A DNA stretch of 64,000 nucleotides from Exophiala sp. HKRS030 (lineage: Eukaryota > Ascomycota > Eurotiomycetes > Chaetothyriales > Herpotrichiellaceae), in contig JAHWDD010000001.1 in assembly GCA_023897205.1 (NCBI GenBank), positions 5,642,001-5,706,000 of the forward strand. Direction: 5' to 3'. A program made the position numbers and the translations under genes. Below, one piece after another: positions 22,297 through 33,183 of the stretch. Numbering within the stretch: the first letter of the stretch is position 1; every line of letters starts with the position of its first letter. Below the pieces are notes generated by a model, which made no database searches, was not told the origin of the DNA, and saw only the letters and a program-made list of their open reading frames with translations.

Positions 22297-22972
22297 ATTG
22301 GTTCTGCTTCAAAATTGATGCCTTTTAACCAGGAGACATCCTACTCGGAAAAGGCCCCTCTTAACATAGTCCTCTTTACTAAGCATGTGACAAGTAATAT
22401 TGCAACGACTGATAGGGCGACTAGTTGTGAGCTGCCTTAGCGCCGCAGCTAGCATTTCTCATCAGAGGCACGGGGCATCGACCTGTGTCAGCTACAGTAT
22501 GATGGGGCGCTCCTGTGGATATTCGGAGCGAAACGCTCTCGAGCCATAGTGACGGCTCCTGCGAATTAAGGATGAGTCAAGGGCAACATGACCCTTGTCT
22601 TAATACGGGCGTCGAGGAGGGTAAAGTGGGTAATGATGGGCATGGCAGTCTGTATGATGCCCGGGGTAAGATAGGATAAGATGGGTATTCGTAGGGAGAT
22701 AGAGAGATGTGCGCATAGTGTAGAAAGGAGGAAAGTCCGAGCACGATCAAAAGCCATTTGCTCCGCCGTATAAATTGATTACCTCATCTTTGGTCGACAG
22801 CGATGGCGGTCCATATTCATGAGATCATTCATCCTGCGTAGAAGGTCTGCAATCGCCAGTTTCAGAGCTTGCAAATTGAATTTGACGAAGTTGGAAATGA
22901 ATCTGCTGCTCTCAGGGTTTCTCTTACTGCCATACACTCACGTTTCCTCTCGTTTCATTCACTGAGTCCCTG
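22297..22972. other. Intergenic, 676 bp
   Basis: This holds the divergent promoters of the Zn-cluster regulator (-) and the 2H phosphoesterase (+). It includes a purine-rich stretch near 22640-22740. No specific site was recognised. Confidence 0.4.
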
Positions 22973-23677
22973 ATGTCCAAACTCCGTACCTCGAGGTTCC
23001 TTCCAATGCATTCAGTCGTGAACACCATTGGTCTCAATGCTCCTTATTCAAAATCATCAGGTCCCTATACAGCCGAGACATATCAGAGAAGAGACGAACA
23101 TAAGGCTCGCACGGGAAACAAACACGAAGAGAGTTATGTATTGACCTTGCACACAGACCAACAGCATCACCAGTTAATGACCTCCATGCGTACACGATAT
23201 TTCCCTCCTCGGCTCAACAAACTGAATGCACATATCGCTCTGTTTCGCGCGTTGCCCAGTTCCCGATTGCCTCAGATCATTCACGACATTGAGTCTCTGA
23301 CCCAGTCACAGCCTACCTTCGAAGTCTTTGCTACCAAGGCGTTCCTGATGAAACGCGGTGTGGGAATCCATGTCGACGACACCGAGGGTCAGGCTGAGGC
23401 AATTTTTCAGCAATTAAAAGCAAAGTGGGAGTCTTTCTTGAGTCAGCAAGATCGGAGATTCAAGCCACATTACACTCTTCAAAATAAAGTCGATGATGAG
23501 GCAGTCGTACGCAAGACATTCAATGAAGTTAATGAGCAATTCCACGGCAGTCGGGGCCAAGTGACGGCATTGACTCTTTACAAATATCAACAAGGGTTTT
23601 GGAAAGAAGCGCAGTCATTCTCTTTCCACGAGAACCCCCAAATTGGTGCAGGGGGGACAATGTCAGGGACGAAATAA
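22973..23677 (+). CDS. 2H phosphoesterase (2'-5' RNA ligase/cyclic phosphodiesterase superfamily)
   Basis: A single exon of 234 residues. The two signature H-x-[ST/A] motifs of the 2H superfamily are present: HIA at residues 87-89 in LNAHIALFRAL and HYT at 166-168 in FKPHYTLQNK, spaced as in the family. The domain begins at about residue 52 (ESYVLTLHTD). The first 50 residues are an extra basic leader, and a start at the internal Met (residue 12) is possible. Enzymes of this group hydrolyse or ligate 2',3'-cyclic or 2'-5' phosphodiester ends of RNA or nucleotides. The first motif has Ala where Thr/Ser is usual, which is seen in some members but may lower activity. There is no obvious tie to the neighbouring metabolic genes. 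Confidence 0.8.
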   Translation: MSKLRTSRFLPMHSVVNTIGLNAPYSKSSGPYTAETYQRRDEHKARTGNKHEESYVLTLHTDQQHHQLMTSMRTRYFPPRLNKLNAHIALFRALPSSRLPQIIHDIESLTQSQPTFEVFATKAFLMKRGVGIHVDDTEGQAEAIFQQLKAKWESFLSQQDRRFKPHYTLQNKVDDEAVVRKTFNEVNEQFHGSRGQVTALTLYKYQQGFWKEAQSFSFHENPQIGAGGTMSGTK

Positions 23678-24137
23678 CCGTCTTGTGAATAGAAGCGTTT
23701 TTCGACATTGACCGAGGAGTCCGCGGCTCGGCAGAAAACTTGACAACTATGGACCAGATTGGCCCGTTGACATCCCTGTCTCCTCCACATTCATCGTCCT
23801 AGCGCCAGTTCCACCACGACTTTTCCCCATGGTTCTCATTTCACGACATCTATTTGCGTAACGGAGCCAGGAAACAGAATCTATGCGTTCTCTTCCCCGG
23901 CCTACCCCACGATGAAGGTAGCAACATCATCTTGTCTAAGTCTGAACTCCGGGCATCTCGCTTCTCCAGAACCTTGCCCTCGGCAGCCTTCAAAAGAATT
24001 TGTGATTCGTCCTCGGTTGCTGTTGGTAGGCTGTCGCTGACCATAAAGCCTCTGCTTTTCCTGCTGACCCAGTCCATCACACTCCTCAATCATCATTGTT
24101 GTTAAGTCCAATCCCAATCAATTGATTCCAAACCATC
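23678..24137. other. Intergenic, 460 bp
   Basis: This is the 3' flank of the 2H phosphoesterase and promoter of the Dal5-like permease. Nothing specific was recognised. Confidence 0.4.
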
Positions 24138-25771
24138 ATGGCGACCGGTCAGCAAATCCTACACATGGACGAACCAAAAACCGCCATCATGGACGAGACA
24201 ATTCAAAAGCCTACAACTATCGATACTGTTCATGGTGACGAAGCGCTGAAAGTCATTGTTCAAGCTGGCGGAGATGATGTCTGGGAAGAGCATGAGGAGA
24301 AGAAGGTTGTCAGGAAGATCGACATGCGTCTCATGCCCATCTTGTGTGTCACGTATGGCATCCAGTACTATGACAAAGCGATGCTTGCGCAAGCGGTAAG
24401 TGTGTCGCGGAGGGGAGTATACATGTTCTAACGTCAATCCTCAGGCTCTATTTGGTCTGCGGGAAGATCTCGACCTGGAGAAGGGCAATCGATTCGTCTT
24501 CTCATCCTCCATCTTCTATCTTGGCTTTATCATCGGAGCTTACCCGGCGATGATGATGGCTCAAAGGTGGCCCATTGAGCGGGTGGCTGGGGGTATCACC
24601 TTCATCTGGGGAATTTGTGTCATGTCGAGTGCCGGGTGCAAGACTTTTGGCGCATTTTATGCCCAAAGGTTTTTCCTCGGGGTGATCGAAGCCGGAATCT
24701 CGCCGCTTTTTATGCTCGTCGTTGGTGGATGGTACAAGAAGAACGAACAGGCTTTGCGAATGGGCGCCTGGTATTGCTGCACAGGTTCGTCCCACCTTTG
24801 ATTCATCATGTTACATTCTGGATTGACCTTAAAACATAGGCTACATTTCCATCATCTCTCCCATCATCAACTACGGCCTTGGCCACATCACTGGAGGCTC
24901 TCTGCATCCATGGCAATACATGTACCTCTTCGCCGGAGCCATCACAACACTGTGGTCTGTTGTCGTTCTCTTCTTCCTACCTCCAGACCCGATCCGAGCC
25001 AAGGGCTTCAATGATCGCGAACGCTACATCGCAGTGGCGCGACTGCGTGTCAACAATGCCGGCGTCCGAAATGTTCACTTTAAAATTAACCACGTTGTCG
25101 ACGCGTTAACCGACATACGATTCGGTCTCATGTTCTGCATCACCTTCCTAATGTTCTTCGCCAATGGACCCAACTCTACTCTCTCGGCTATCATCGTCAA
25201 TAGCTTCGGCTTCTCCACCCTCAACTCTCTACTGCTAGTCGCACCGGCGGGCTTTCTGTCGGGGACTGTGGAGCTGGTCGTGTGCTACCTGGCGTACCGG
25301 TTCAAGAACGTCCGCATCTACCTCTTTGTGGTTTGCGTCTGTGCGACGATCGCCTCGTGTTGTCTCCTCTGGCAACTGCCCCGGCACGACAAGGTCGGTC
25401 TCCTCATCGCCATCACCTTCCTCCCCAGCTTCGGCGGCGGCTACGCTCTCCTGATGGGTCTGCAGATTGCAAACACCGCCGGGTACACCAAGAGATCCGT
25501 GACTTCTGCGGGCATGTTTGTCGCTTGGTGTCTCGGCAACTTCACCGGACCTCTCCTCTTCAAGAAGGAGGACGCCCCCGTCTACGGTCCTGGGTTCAGG
25601 GTCGTCGTGGCCGGGTCTGCGGCCGCCGTGGGTCTTGCCGTCCTGTACAGGTTCGTTTGTACGTGGGAAAACCGTCGACGAGACCGTGCTGGAGTGTCCG
25701 AGGCGTTTGAGCATGCCTACAACGACGACATGACGGATACCAACAACAAACAATTCAGATATGTCATGTGA
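24138..25771 (+). CDS. MFS permease of the anion:cation symporter (allantoate permease, Dal5-like) group
   Basis: Exons 24138..24395, 24445..24784 and 24840..25771, with 49- and 55-bp introns, give 509 residues. The cytoplasmic N-terminus leads into VVRKIDMRLMPILCVTYGIQYYDKAML, the typical start of the Dal5/Tna1 group. YLGFIIGAYPAMMMAQRWP and FFLGVIEAGISPLFMLVVGGWY continue the signature, with YKKNEQALRMG in the loop after helix 4. About twelve membrane spans are visible. Known relatives import allantoate, nicotinate, pantothenate, biotin and other small carboxylates with protons at the plasma membrane. The next gene encodes a CoA ligase, so import of a carboxylic acid that is then activated is a reasonable inference. 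The two genes are convergent. Confidence 0.87.
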
Positions 25772-26196
25772 ATGATGGCTAGGAAGGGTTGGCTCGTGGA
25801 TCGAAGGGCGCCAACAAAACAAGCGGAATCAGGGTTGAGGCAAGGCCGGACGAAAGACGTTCCAAGCAAGGCTCTTTGTAACTCCGTAGGTGTTTACCAT
25901 ATAGGTTGTAGGTAGTACATATGCATGTCCTTTACAAACTTTTGTGTTTGTTGATGAGTCAATGACCGTGTGAGTACGGAGTACCTAGATTCCTGACATC
26001 TTACTGTCAACACGGGCAAGGCCAAATTGTCGGTCCAAGAAGAATGACTTGATGAAGCAATTTGGTTCCCTCCACAGAGTAAAGGATGTTCACGGTCTAT
26101 GTAATGCACCATGATTGTATTGTCTCGAAGGTTCTGTCTTTATTTATGGATACTGACTGTGTCTGTGTTATTCTTTCCTTCCTTGGATCTAAAAGT
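25772..26196. other. Convergent intergenic spacer, 425 bp
   Basis: This spacer separates the 3' ends of the permease and CoA ligase genes. It contains one copy of TACGGAGTA (25975-25983) within the near-palindrome GTACGGAGTAC. A further partial copy, AACTCCGTA, lies near 25884. Confidence 0.5.
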
Positions 26197-28244
26197 CTAC
26201 AACTTGGATTCGGTTCCCGGTACCGACATCAACATCTTCTTGAGATCGTTCTTCATCACCTTCCCGTTGGCGTTCCTGGGCAGGGCCGAAATGAACCTGA
26301 CCCCACCGCGAAGCTGCTTGTAGCCCGCCAACCTCGCCCGGGTGTACTCGTGCACTTCGTCTTCCGCCATCTGGCATCGGTCCTGCAAGACGATGCACGC
26401 CGCGGGCAACTCGGATTCCTGGGTGGAGCGTTGGACACCAAAGACGGCGCAGTCGGCAATCTTTGGGTGCAGACGGAGGACACTTTCGAGTTCGGTCGGG
26501 GCGACTTGGAAGCCGCGGACTTTGATCAATTCCTATGTAGAGTCGGGAGTGTCAGCCTTGTATATTCGTTGTATTTTGTTGATGAATTCGGCACCCCCTC
26601 CGCTCATTCACATTAAAGCAGAAGGAGAAATGAGAAAAACACCCAAGACTCACCTTTTTCCTACCAACAATGTACCATTTTTTCGTGTTGGAATCACAAA
26701 AAGCAATGTCACCGGTGTGGAAATATCCGTCGCTGTCCCAGTCTCGGTGGTTCGCGTCCGGGTTACGGTGGTATCCTGGTACTATGATGGGCCCTCGTAC
26801 GCATAGCTCGCCTCTTACATCGGCGCCTGTTTTGTCCTTGTCGCCACTGATATCGTTGCCAAAATCGTCCACGATCTTCGCGTCACAATTGGCTAACAGT
26901 CTCCCAACGCTGCCTGTCAAGTCTTGCTCTGGGTAATTGAACCATGTAGCAATGCAAGTGGTCTCGCTCATGCCCCAGGCCTGGTTGAACGGCGTGTCGG
27001 GCCGCAAATGCTTCTTGAAACGAGCTTGCGTGTCCTTGTCAAGTGGTGCCGACCCGGCCCAAGCGTAACGAAGAGACTTCAACGAGTACTCTTCCGACGA
27101 TAGAAGGCGAGATGCCAACAGAGTGATAACCATCATGGGGACAATATTGACTTCGGTAATGTTGAACCGGCTGATGTTTCGTAACCATGGCTTCATCTCG
27201 AACCGACGCATAATGTACGAGACATGGCCGGACCTGATGACGCTGGTATGTACTCGAGGCACTTGGGAAGCGTGGAACATGGGGTTCGAGATGAGGCGAC
27301 GGACCTGATATGTGTGAGGAGTGGATTTGATCATCAGACAACAAAAAAAGACTCACCTCGTACGGTCTTGGACTAGCTTCCATCACAAGGGTATGTTGCG
27401 CAACCTGTTCGCATTCGACGTCAGTAAAAAGACATTGATGAAGGTAGAGTCGGGGTTGCACACGAGGTTCCACATGGATACGTTCAATGCTTTTGGCAAG
27501 CCCGTGGTTCCACTGCTAAACAGTCGAGCAGCAATTGTCTTTTCGCTCAATGTTCGATCATCGAATCGTTCCCAGTCAGCTTCTTCCCCCGGCACTTGCA
27601 GCACTTTCCAACTTTTGATATCCAGCTTAGGAGGTATCGATTGGCCTAGAGTATCGAAGGCGAAGATATGAGACGACGGAATCGAGCATTGCGCTGCTGC
27701 CCGGGTCACTTTAGGCAGAAACTCAGGCTCAGCCAGGAAGTGTGTGATGTCTGCAGTCTTAACCGCATGGACCATTTCAGGCACGGTATAGGATGGATTC
27801 AAGCCTGCAAAGATGGCGCCTGCAGCAATAATTCCCAGAAAAGCCATGGGATAATAAACCTGTTGACGCGGTTTGGTCAGCTTCGACCCGATGACGAGAC
27901 ATGCACCATAGCAGCAAGCGTCCTACACCAGCATGTTTGGGGCGGATGGTGAACCGACATCGTTGAACGCGACTAAGCAGACACAGTCTCCCTTCCTTAC
28001 GCCAGCTTTACGGAAGCCTGCTGCTAGCCTGCGGACAATTTGTCGAGCCAGTCGACATGATATGGATCTCGAAGGGTCACGGGCATCAATGTATAGCTGC
28101 TCGTGGTCAGTCACGCAGGTTTAAGACTCGTGAACAAAGACAGCTTACTGCTTTATCTGCCTCATATGGCACCTTCGCATCAAACATCCAAGTCAAGAGG
28201 TCGGTTGTAGGTATCGGGTAATGCTCAACTGCGAGGTAAGGCAT
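26197..28244 (-). CDS. Peroxisomal acyl/aryl-CoA ligase (4CL-like, ANL superfamily)
   Basis: Six exons on the minus strand: 28244..28149, 28096..27929, 27859..27464, 27404..27357, 27304..26654 and 26532..26197. They give 564 residues, close to the 540-580 usual for 4-coumarate-CoA-ligase-like enzymes. The ATP-binding P-loop is SSGTTGLPK (203-211). Next come the A4-A5 region (WGMSETT), the A7 region (GYFHTGD) and the acyl-transfer hinge (VGRKK-ELIKVRG). The catalytic lysine lies in PRNANGK (about residue 544). The last three residues are SKL, a textbook type 1 peroxisomal targeting signal. The enzyme adenylates a carboxylic acid and forms its CoA thioester inside peroxisomes. The end of exon 2 is unsure: family alignment favours FND-VYYP (exon end 27959, weak GTCGGT donor), ten residues shorter than the GTGTAG donor used here. 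It is divergent from a Zn-cluster regulator. Confidence 0.85.
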
Positions 28245-28797
28245 GTTGTAAAAGCTTCCAAGCAACCAAGCTTATTCCGCTGCGCATTTCAGACGGGTAA
28301 AATGGTCCCCAATGCATAGTTAAATCCAGATATACATGCATCATAGTGGCTCATTGTTTCAGGCAATCAGCCATCCTGTTGGCCGAGGGCCGGGAGGATT
28401 GCTAGAATTTGCGACAACAGCCAAACGGCCATAGCGCGCAAAAGTAACACCCACAGAGTGAGTAAAGAGTTGAATGTCGAACACACGAGCACCGGGTCGG
28501 TGTCGAGCGAAGTACAAAATACTAACCGAGGACTCCGCGGGGAATGTTAAGGGACATCAGAAATCCTCCACAGGGGTCCTTAAGCAGGACTAACTCCATT
28601 ATCCATCGCTGGCCGAGGTGGGGTTGTAAGACCATCATTCGTACATCTCCATCTTGCTCAGATCTTCCAATTTCACCACCTGAATTCGCCCATCCGAGGA
28701 ACAACTCGTTAATTGAGGCTGAGTTTCCGGACATTGTGAAAGCTGTGAGACCACAGTGGAGCCTCTTCATGCACCTTGGACGACGCAGGGATTCCAG
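28245..28797. promoter_or_regulatory. Divergent promoter with three CCGAGG sites
   Basis: This 553-bp spacer separates the CoA ligase (-) and the CTF1-beta/AmdA-like regulator (+). CCGAGG (reverse CCTCGG) occurs at about 28383, 28526 and 28613. CCTCGG is the core bound by the fatty-acid regulators FarA/FarB/CTF1. About 0.3 sites would be expected by chance in this length on both strands. Confidence 0.6.
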
Positions 28798-30761
28798 ATG
28801 GATTCTTCTCAAGTCCAACCTCAACCGCGGCCTTCGCCTTTTAAGCGAACAGCCATATCTTGCCAGCATTGTCAGCATAGGAAGATGAGATGTGACCGAA
28901 GAGTCCTCGGTTCGCCATGCACCAATTGTCGTCTTGATGGAATGGAGTGTCTCCAGGGGCAGAGCAAGCCACGCAGCCGAGCGCCCAAGTCGTCCAGGAA
29001 AAAGAAAGATCCCATAGCCAACTCACAGCCAACCTCGACTGTGTCCACGGGTAATTCAGCATCTCAGGATCAGACTGCCCGCGATGGAGAACTCCCGAGT
29101 TTCATCAAAGCGCTGCCTGCTCATCTGACTGTTGAGGACATTTCATATCTGCGGCACAGGGGAATCTTTCAGATTCCTGCCACTGGATGCCGCAATGAAA
29201 TCCTGCGAGCCTACTTTCACTTCGTGCATCCTCTCATGCCGTTATTGGACGTCGAAACCTTCCTAGGTCCTATGTTAGCAGGAGACTGCAGTGATAAGAT
29301 CAGTTTGATGTTGCTTTATGCTGTACTTTGTTCTGGCGCAGCACACATCGAGATTGGAGTCTTGCAGGCTCTCGGGTATGAAACTAGGAAATCTGCCCGA
29401 AAGGCATTCTTCGACAGAGCTAGGGTGAGTGCGAGCTACTGACGTTGAGAAGATATGCTCACAAAGACCAGCTCCTCTATGATTTCGATTGCGAGTCCGA
29501 CCGTGTCGCGTTGGTTCAAGCCTCCCTCTTGATGACCTACTGGTGGCAAACAGGGACACAGCACAAAGACCGCCGGTTTTGGATTCGCGAAGGCGTGAGT
29601 CTCGCGCTTGATTTAGGTCTCGAAAGGGATCTGGAAACATCCACGTCAATGCGACGGCGTCGAATCCTCAAGAGGCTTTGGTGGTGCTGCTTCATGCGCG
29701 ATCAGTTCGTTGCGCTGATGACATGGACTCCAGCACATCTTGGTGCCAGACATCGTCATTTGCCAATGCTCGAACTGGAAGACTTCGATCTAGAGCCATA
29801 TTCAGCACTGATCAGGGAGAATTTTGGGCAGTGGCCACTGGTGAGTCATGCTGAAACAAGATCACAGCTCGCAGGTTTGTGTATCGAGAAGGCGAGGCTA
29901 TGTGTATGTATCAGCAGAATTCTGGAAGCTCGGTATGCGAGTCGACGTCAAGAAGCTGGAAACCAGATGATGACCATTCTGGTTCCCAAAAGAGCAGCGG
30001 CGAGCCAATACGAGGTGATTGAGCATGACCACGAGCTCCAAGGCTGGTACCACAATCTGTCAGAGAGCAAGACCTTGGACATTCGAGACGCGATCATTTC
30101 ACGGCCCAAAGCCGGGATGGACGCTGTTTCTGTTCAAAAAGCCCATCTCAAGCTTTTGTTCTTGTCCGCGACCCTTGCTCTTTATCGACCGCTGGCCGTG
30201 GGTTCGGCCAATATGCGTCTGAGCGCGTCCCAGGAGTTGTCAAGTCGAAAGCTGCGAGAAACAGCCGAGGAAGTGGCGCACATCGCGAAATCTATTCGAG
30301 ACTTGGAATTGGGAACTCCGCTGTCGCCAAAGGGGGTCACGTTATTCTTGCCCATACTTCTCGTCCATCTCCAGGACCTCAAACCGGAGACTGACCTCCT
30401 TCACAAGAGCAGACTGGAAAAGTACTATGACTGTATGCATATCTTGGACTCGATCGGAGGCGCTGTGTCTGAAGATGGACTTCTTACGGAGCTCGAGACG
30501 GCGTTCCAACGACTGAATATCGTTCCTGCCATCGAGCAGTCGCCCACTATCCCCAGACCACTTTCAACATCTTGCTGGCAGGCATCTGTAGGCATCGATC
30601 ATTCTTCGATACCCCAGCTTTCGAGTCTCGGTATTGTGACCAGTTTCGAGATGGACTTCTTACGAGACCTCACTGGTGGAGCGACGATCATGATGAACTC
30701 ATCGGAGGAAGTACCACGAGATGATCGTTCAGATCCAGCGAAGCAAGCTGGCGCTGAATGA
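28798..30761 (+). CDS. Zn(II)2Cys6 transcription factor (AmdA/CTF1-beta-like)
   Basis: Exons 28798..29424 and 29472..30761, with a 47-bp intron, give 638 residues. The chosen ATG opens MDSSQVQPQP; the frame extends upstream only through a GTG. The zinc cluster has cysteines at residues 22, 25, 32, 41, 44 and 51 (SCQHCQHRKMRC, then SPCTNCRLDGMEC), followed by a basic stretch (PRSRAPKSSRKKKD). The fungal-specific regulatory domain is clear: AYFHFVHPLMPLLD, the join RAR-LLYDFDCESDRVALVQASLLMTYWW, and LKRLWWCCFMRDQFVAL. This arrangement is that of the AmdA / cutinase factor 1-beta group, which respond to acetamide, esters or fatty acids. Being divergent from a peroxisomal CoA ligase, it is the natural candidate to regulate it. 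Confidence 0.85.
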
Positions 30762-31665
30762 GGATGGTGTCCCAGCTGGAGACGATGTATTATACATAAT
30801 TTGGGAGCGGCACACGTCGTGAATGCGGCAAAGTGAACCCCACCAGGTATCAAGTGAATGCCTCGTTAATTGTACCCTATATATATTTAATCCAGTGACA
30901 TTTCCTTCAACATTGATCGCCTTGATGGCCCAACTAGTAAGACTCACCACGTCGCAATGTGACTTTGTTACAAGTGGTTTGGAGGTGGGCTTATCCTTGG
31001 AAACCAGCTTAGTGGGATTAGACTGGGAGTCAGCTGGTTTCCATGACTATTGTACTATCTCTACAAGTATTACGGAGTAATACGTTCCTCTAATGGAGTT
31101 GAGATCTGTGAATGGTCATAGTCGGGATAAGTATTAGGAGCGCCGACTGTTGCAGACTGTCGGGGCTTCGAATCTCCAAATAACTTTTTGTTTCCTGGCA
31201 GATTTTTTTTCTCGTTTTGTTTTTGAGGCTGCTGAAGTTGGTGAAGTATGAGGACGAAATAATAGGTGAAGTGCCTTGCAGGCATGACTTGAGCTGATGA
31301 CTAAGTCACTCTGCTTTGGGTGCGTTGGTTCCTGAATGATTCCCACTTTGGGAGCTGGATGACAGTGACGTGCGCCTAGCGATCCCTTAGACCCAGCCCA
31401 ATGACGCCCGATCGATGCTTGAGGTGCTTGGATCGCACCGGGTGGTCGATCTCACCATTGCTTGCTTGCTTGTATCGTTCTCCAGACTCCATATAAATGC
31501 CCACATCGTCCAAAACTTGGTTCCCGGTGATGATGACATCGCGCCTTTGGTTCCTGAAATGTCAGTGATGGCTTTACTCAGGCTTCATAAGAAACGGTAG
31601 GTAGGTCGGGAGCTGAATTACAATCTCTCCCCCTCGAAGAACGCCACCAGCACTACATCCCTGCC
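30762..31665. other. Intergenic, 904 bp
   Basis: This is the 3' flank of the regulator and promoter of the phosphatase-like gene. One TACGGAGTA copy lies at 31071-31079. Short frames here have no recognisable domain. Confidence 0.45.
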
Positions 31666-33183
31666 ATGAAGTCCACGCAGTATTGTCAGGTCTTGATACT
31701 GAACCTGTCGCTCACAGCAATCGCAGGCTCTCCCTCGCTCTACGATACCTACAACTTCAACCCTCTGGAACATTTGGCTGGCATTGCTCCATACTTTGAG
31801 CCGAACGATCCTCCTCGAAATCCCAGTCCTCCAGAAGGCTGCTCTGTTACAAAGGCGGCATATCTTGTCCGGCATGCTGCTATTAATGCGTAAGCGAAGA
31901 CCTTCCACTTTCTCGTAGGTACTGAGTGGGAATTAGGAACGACTTCGACTATGAGACATACATCGAGCCTTTCCTTTCCAAGCTGAAAAATCATACAAAC
32001 ATCAACTGGGGCAATCTCCCTGCCCTGGCCTTTCTTTCGACGTGGGCACCCCCGTCGTTCGCAGAACAGGAACATGTCACCAGAGTTGGCAAGCTGGAAG
32101 CCGCGCAGCTGGGTGTAGAAGTGTCGTTTCGATACCCGAACTTCAGACCGCCTCGCAATGTTTGGGCGTCGACCGCCGAGCGCACTGTCGTCTCTGCCGA
32201 ATCCTTCATCCGTGGCTACGAAACTGCCGACAACAACATCTCTTTGATCCAGGTATATGAGAGTGAAGAGGGAGGAGCAAATACCCTCACGCCCTACGAT
32301 AGTTGCCCTGTCTATTCCTCGTCAGCCGGAAGCAAACAGTCCCAGCAATACCTTTCCAAGTGGACCAAGCCATACCTATCTCGCCTAAACCAGGTCTTTT
32401 CGAGCTTCAATTTTACCGCCAACGACATAGTAGGTATGATGGAGCTGTGTGGCTATGAGACCGTCATTCGGGGATCATCTCCATTTTGTTCGCTTGATCT
32501 TTTCCCGCCAGACGCTTGGCTCAGCTTCGAATATACTAACGATATCATGTAGTAAGTCACTCCTGGCTCCCAGATCTTATCCGCACTCCGGAAGACCTCT
32601 TCTGATAAACTGCAGCTTTTACAATACTGGTTATGGACAGCCCACGAGTGGTTACATTGGCTTTCCCTGGGTGAATGCAACCATGAACCTCCTCAGTTCC
32701 AACGGCTCGTCCAGCTCCCAGGATCTCTATGTCAGCTTCACTCACCGGGAGTTCCCTCCAACGGTTCTCGTCGCAATGGGTCTTTTCAACAATACCGAGT
32801 TTGTTGGAGGAAATCCGAACAGCAGTATGCCACTTGACCGCATCAATTACAATCGAGCTTGGGTGTCATCTTACATTCTGCCATTCTTGACCAATGTTGC
32901 TATCGAGCGGATGAACTGCTCGGCTAGAGCGAGTACGTATGGTGACGGAGGCAGTTCGCCGTATTATCGTGTCCTTGTGAACGACTCTCCACAGACATTG
33001 CCCGGGTGTAATGATGGTCCTCACGAAAGCTGCAGCTCAGACGGGTTGTCAAACTGGCTGGCTGACCGGGAGGCAATGTTTCAGGGCTATTCGGCGGCGT
33101 GCAATACCAGCTCTGATTACAAGAACTCGACGGATACGGTGACGTTCTATCAGAATAGCGGGAATGGAACTTCCGTTGGTTGA
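31666..33183 (+). CDS. Secreted histidine-acid-phosphatase-fold protein with altered catalytic motif
   Basis: Exons 31666..31889, 31937..32551 and 32616..33183, with 47- and 64-bp introns, give 468 residues. A signal peptide is visible (residues 1-20, hydrophobic VLILNLSLTAIAG). There are many N-x-S/T sequons (NHT, NIS, NFT, NAT, NTS, NGT), as expected for a secreted glycoprotein. The fold is that of branch 2 histidine acid phosphatases/phytases: TRVGKLEAAQLG, VWASTAERTVVSAESFIRGYE, CGYETVIRGSSPFCSLD and GYIGFPWVNATM all match the family order. However, the catalytic RHGxRxP is replaced by RHAAINAND (69-77), and the proton-donor HD/HAE near the C-terminus reads FTHREFPP. A subgroup of fungal proteins shares this variant as far as I remember, so it may have a different substrate or be non-catalytic. 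The stop at 33181 follows a Ser/Thr-rich tail. Confidence 0.83.

Noticed and set aside
25235..25822. Minus-strand frame of 195 codons opposite the Dal5-like permease
   Set aside because: Antisense shadow of a membrane-protein exon; charged, motif-free product.
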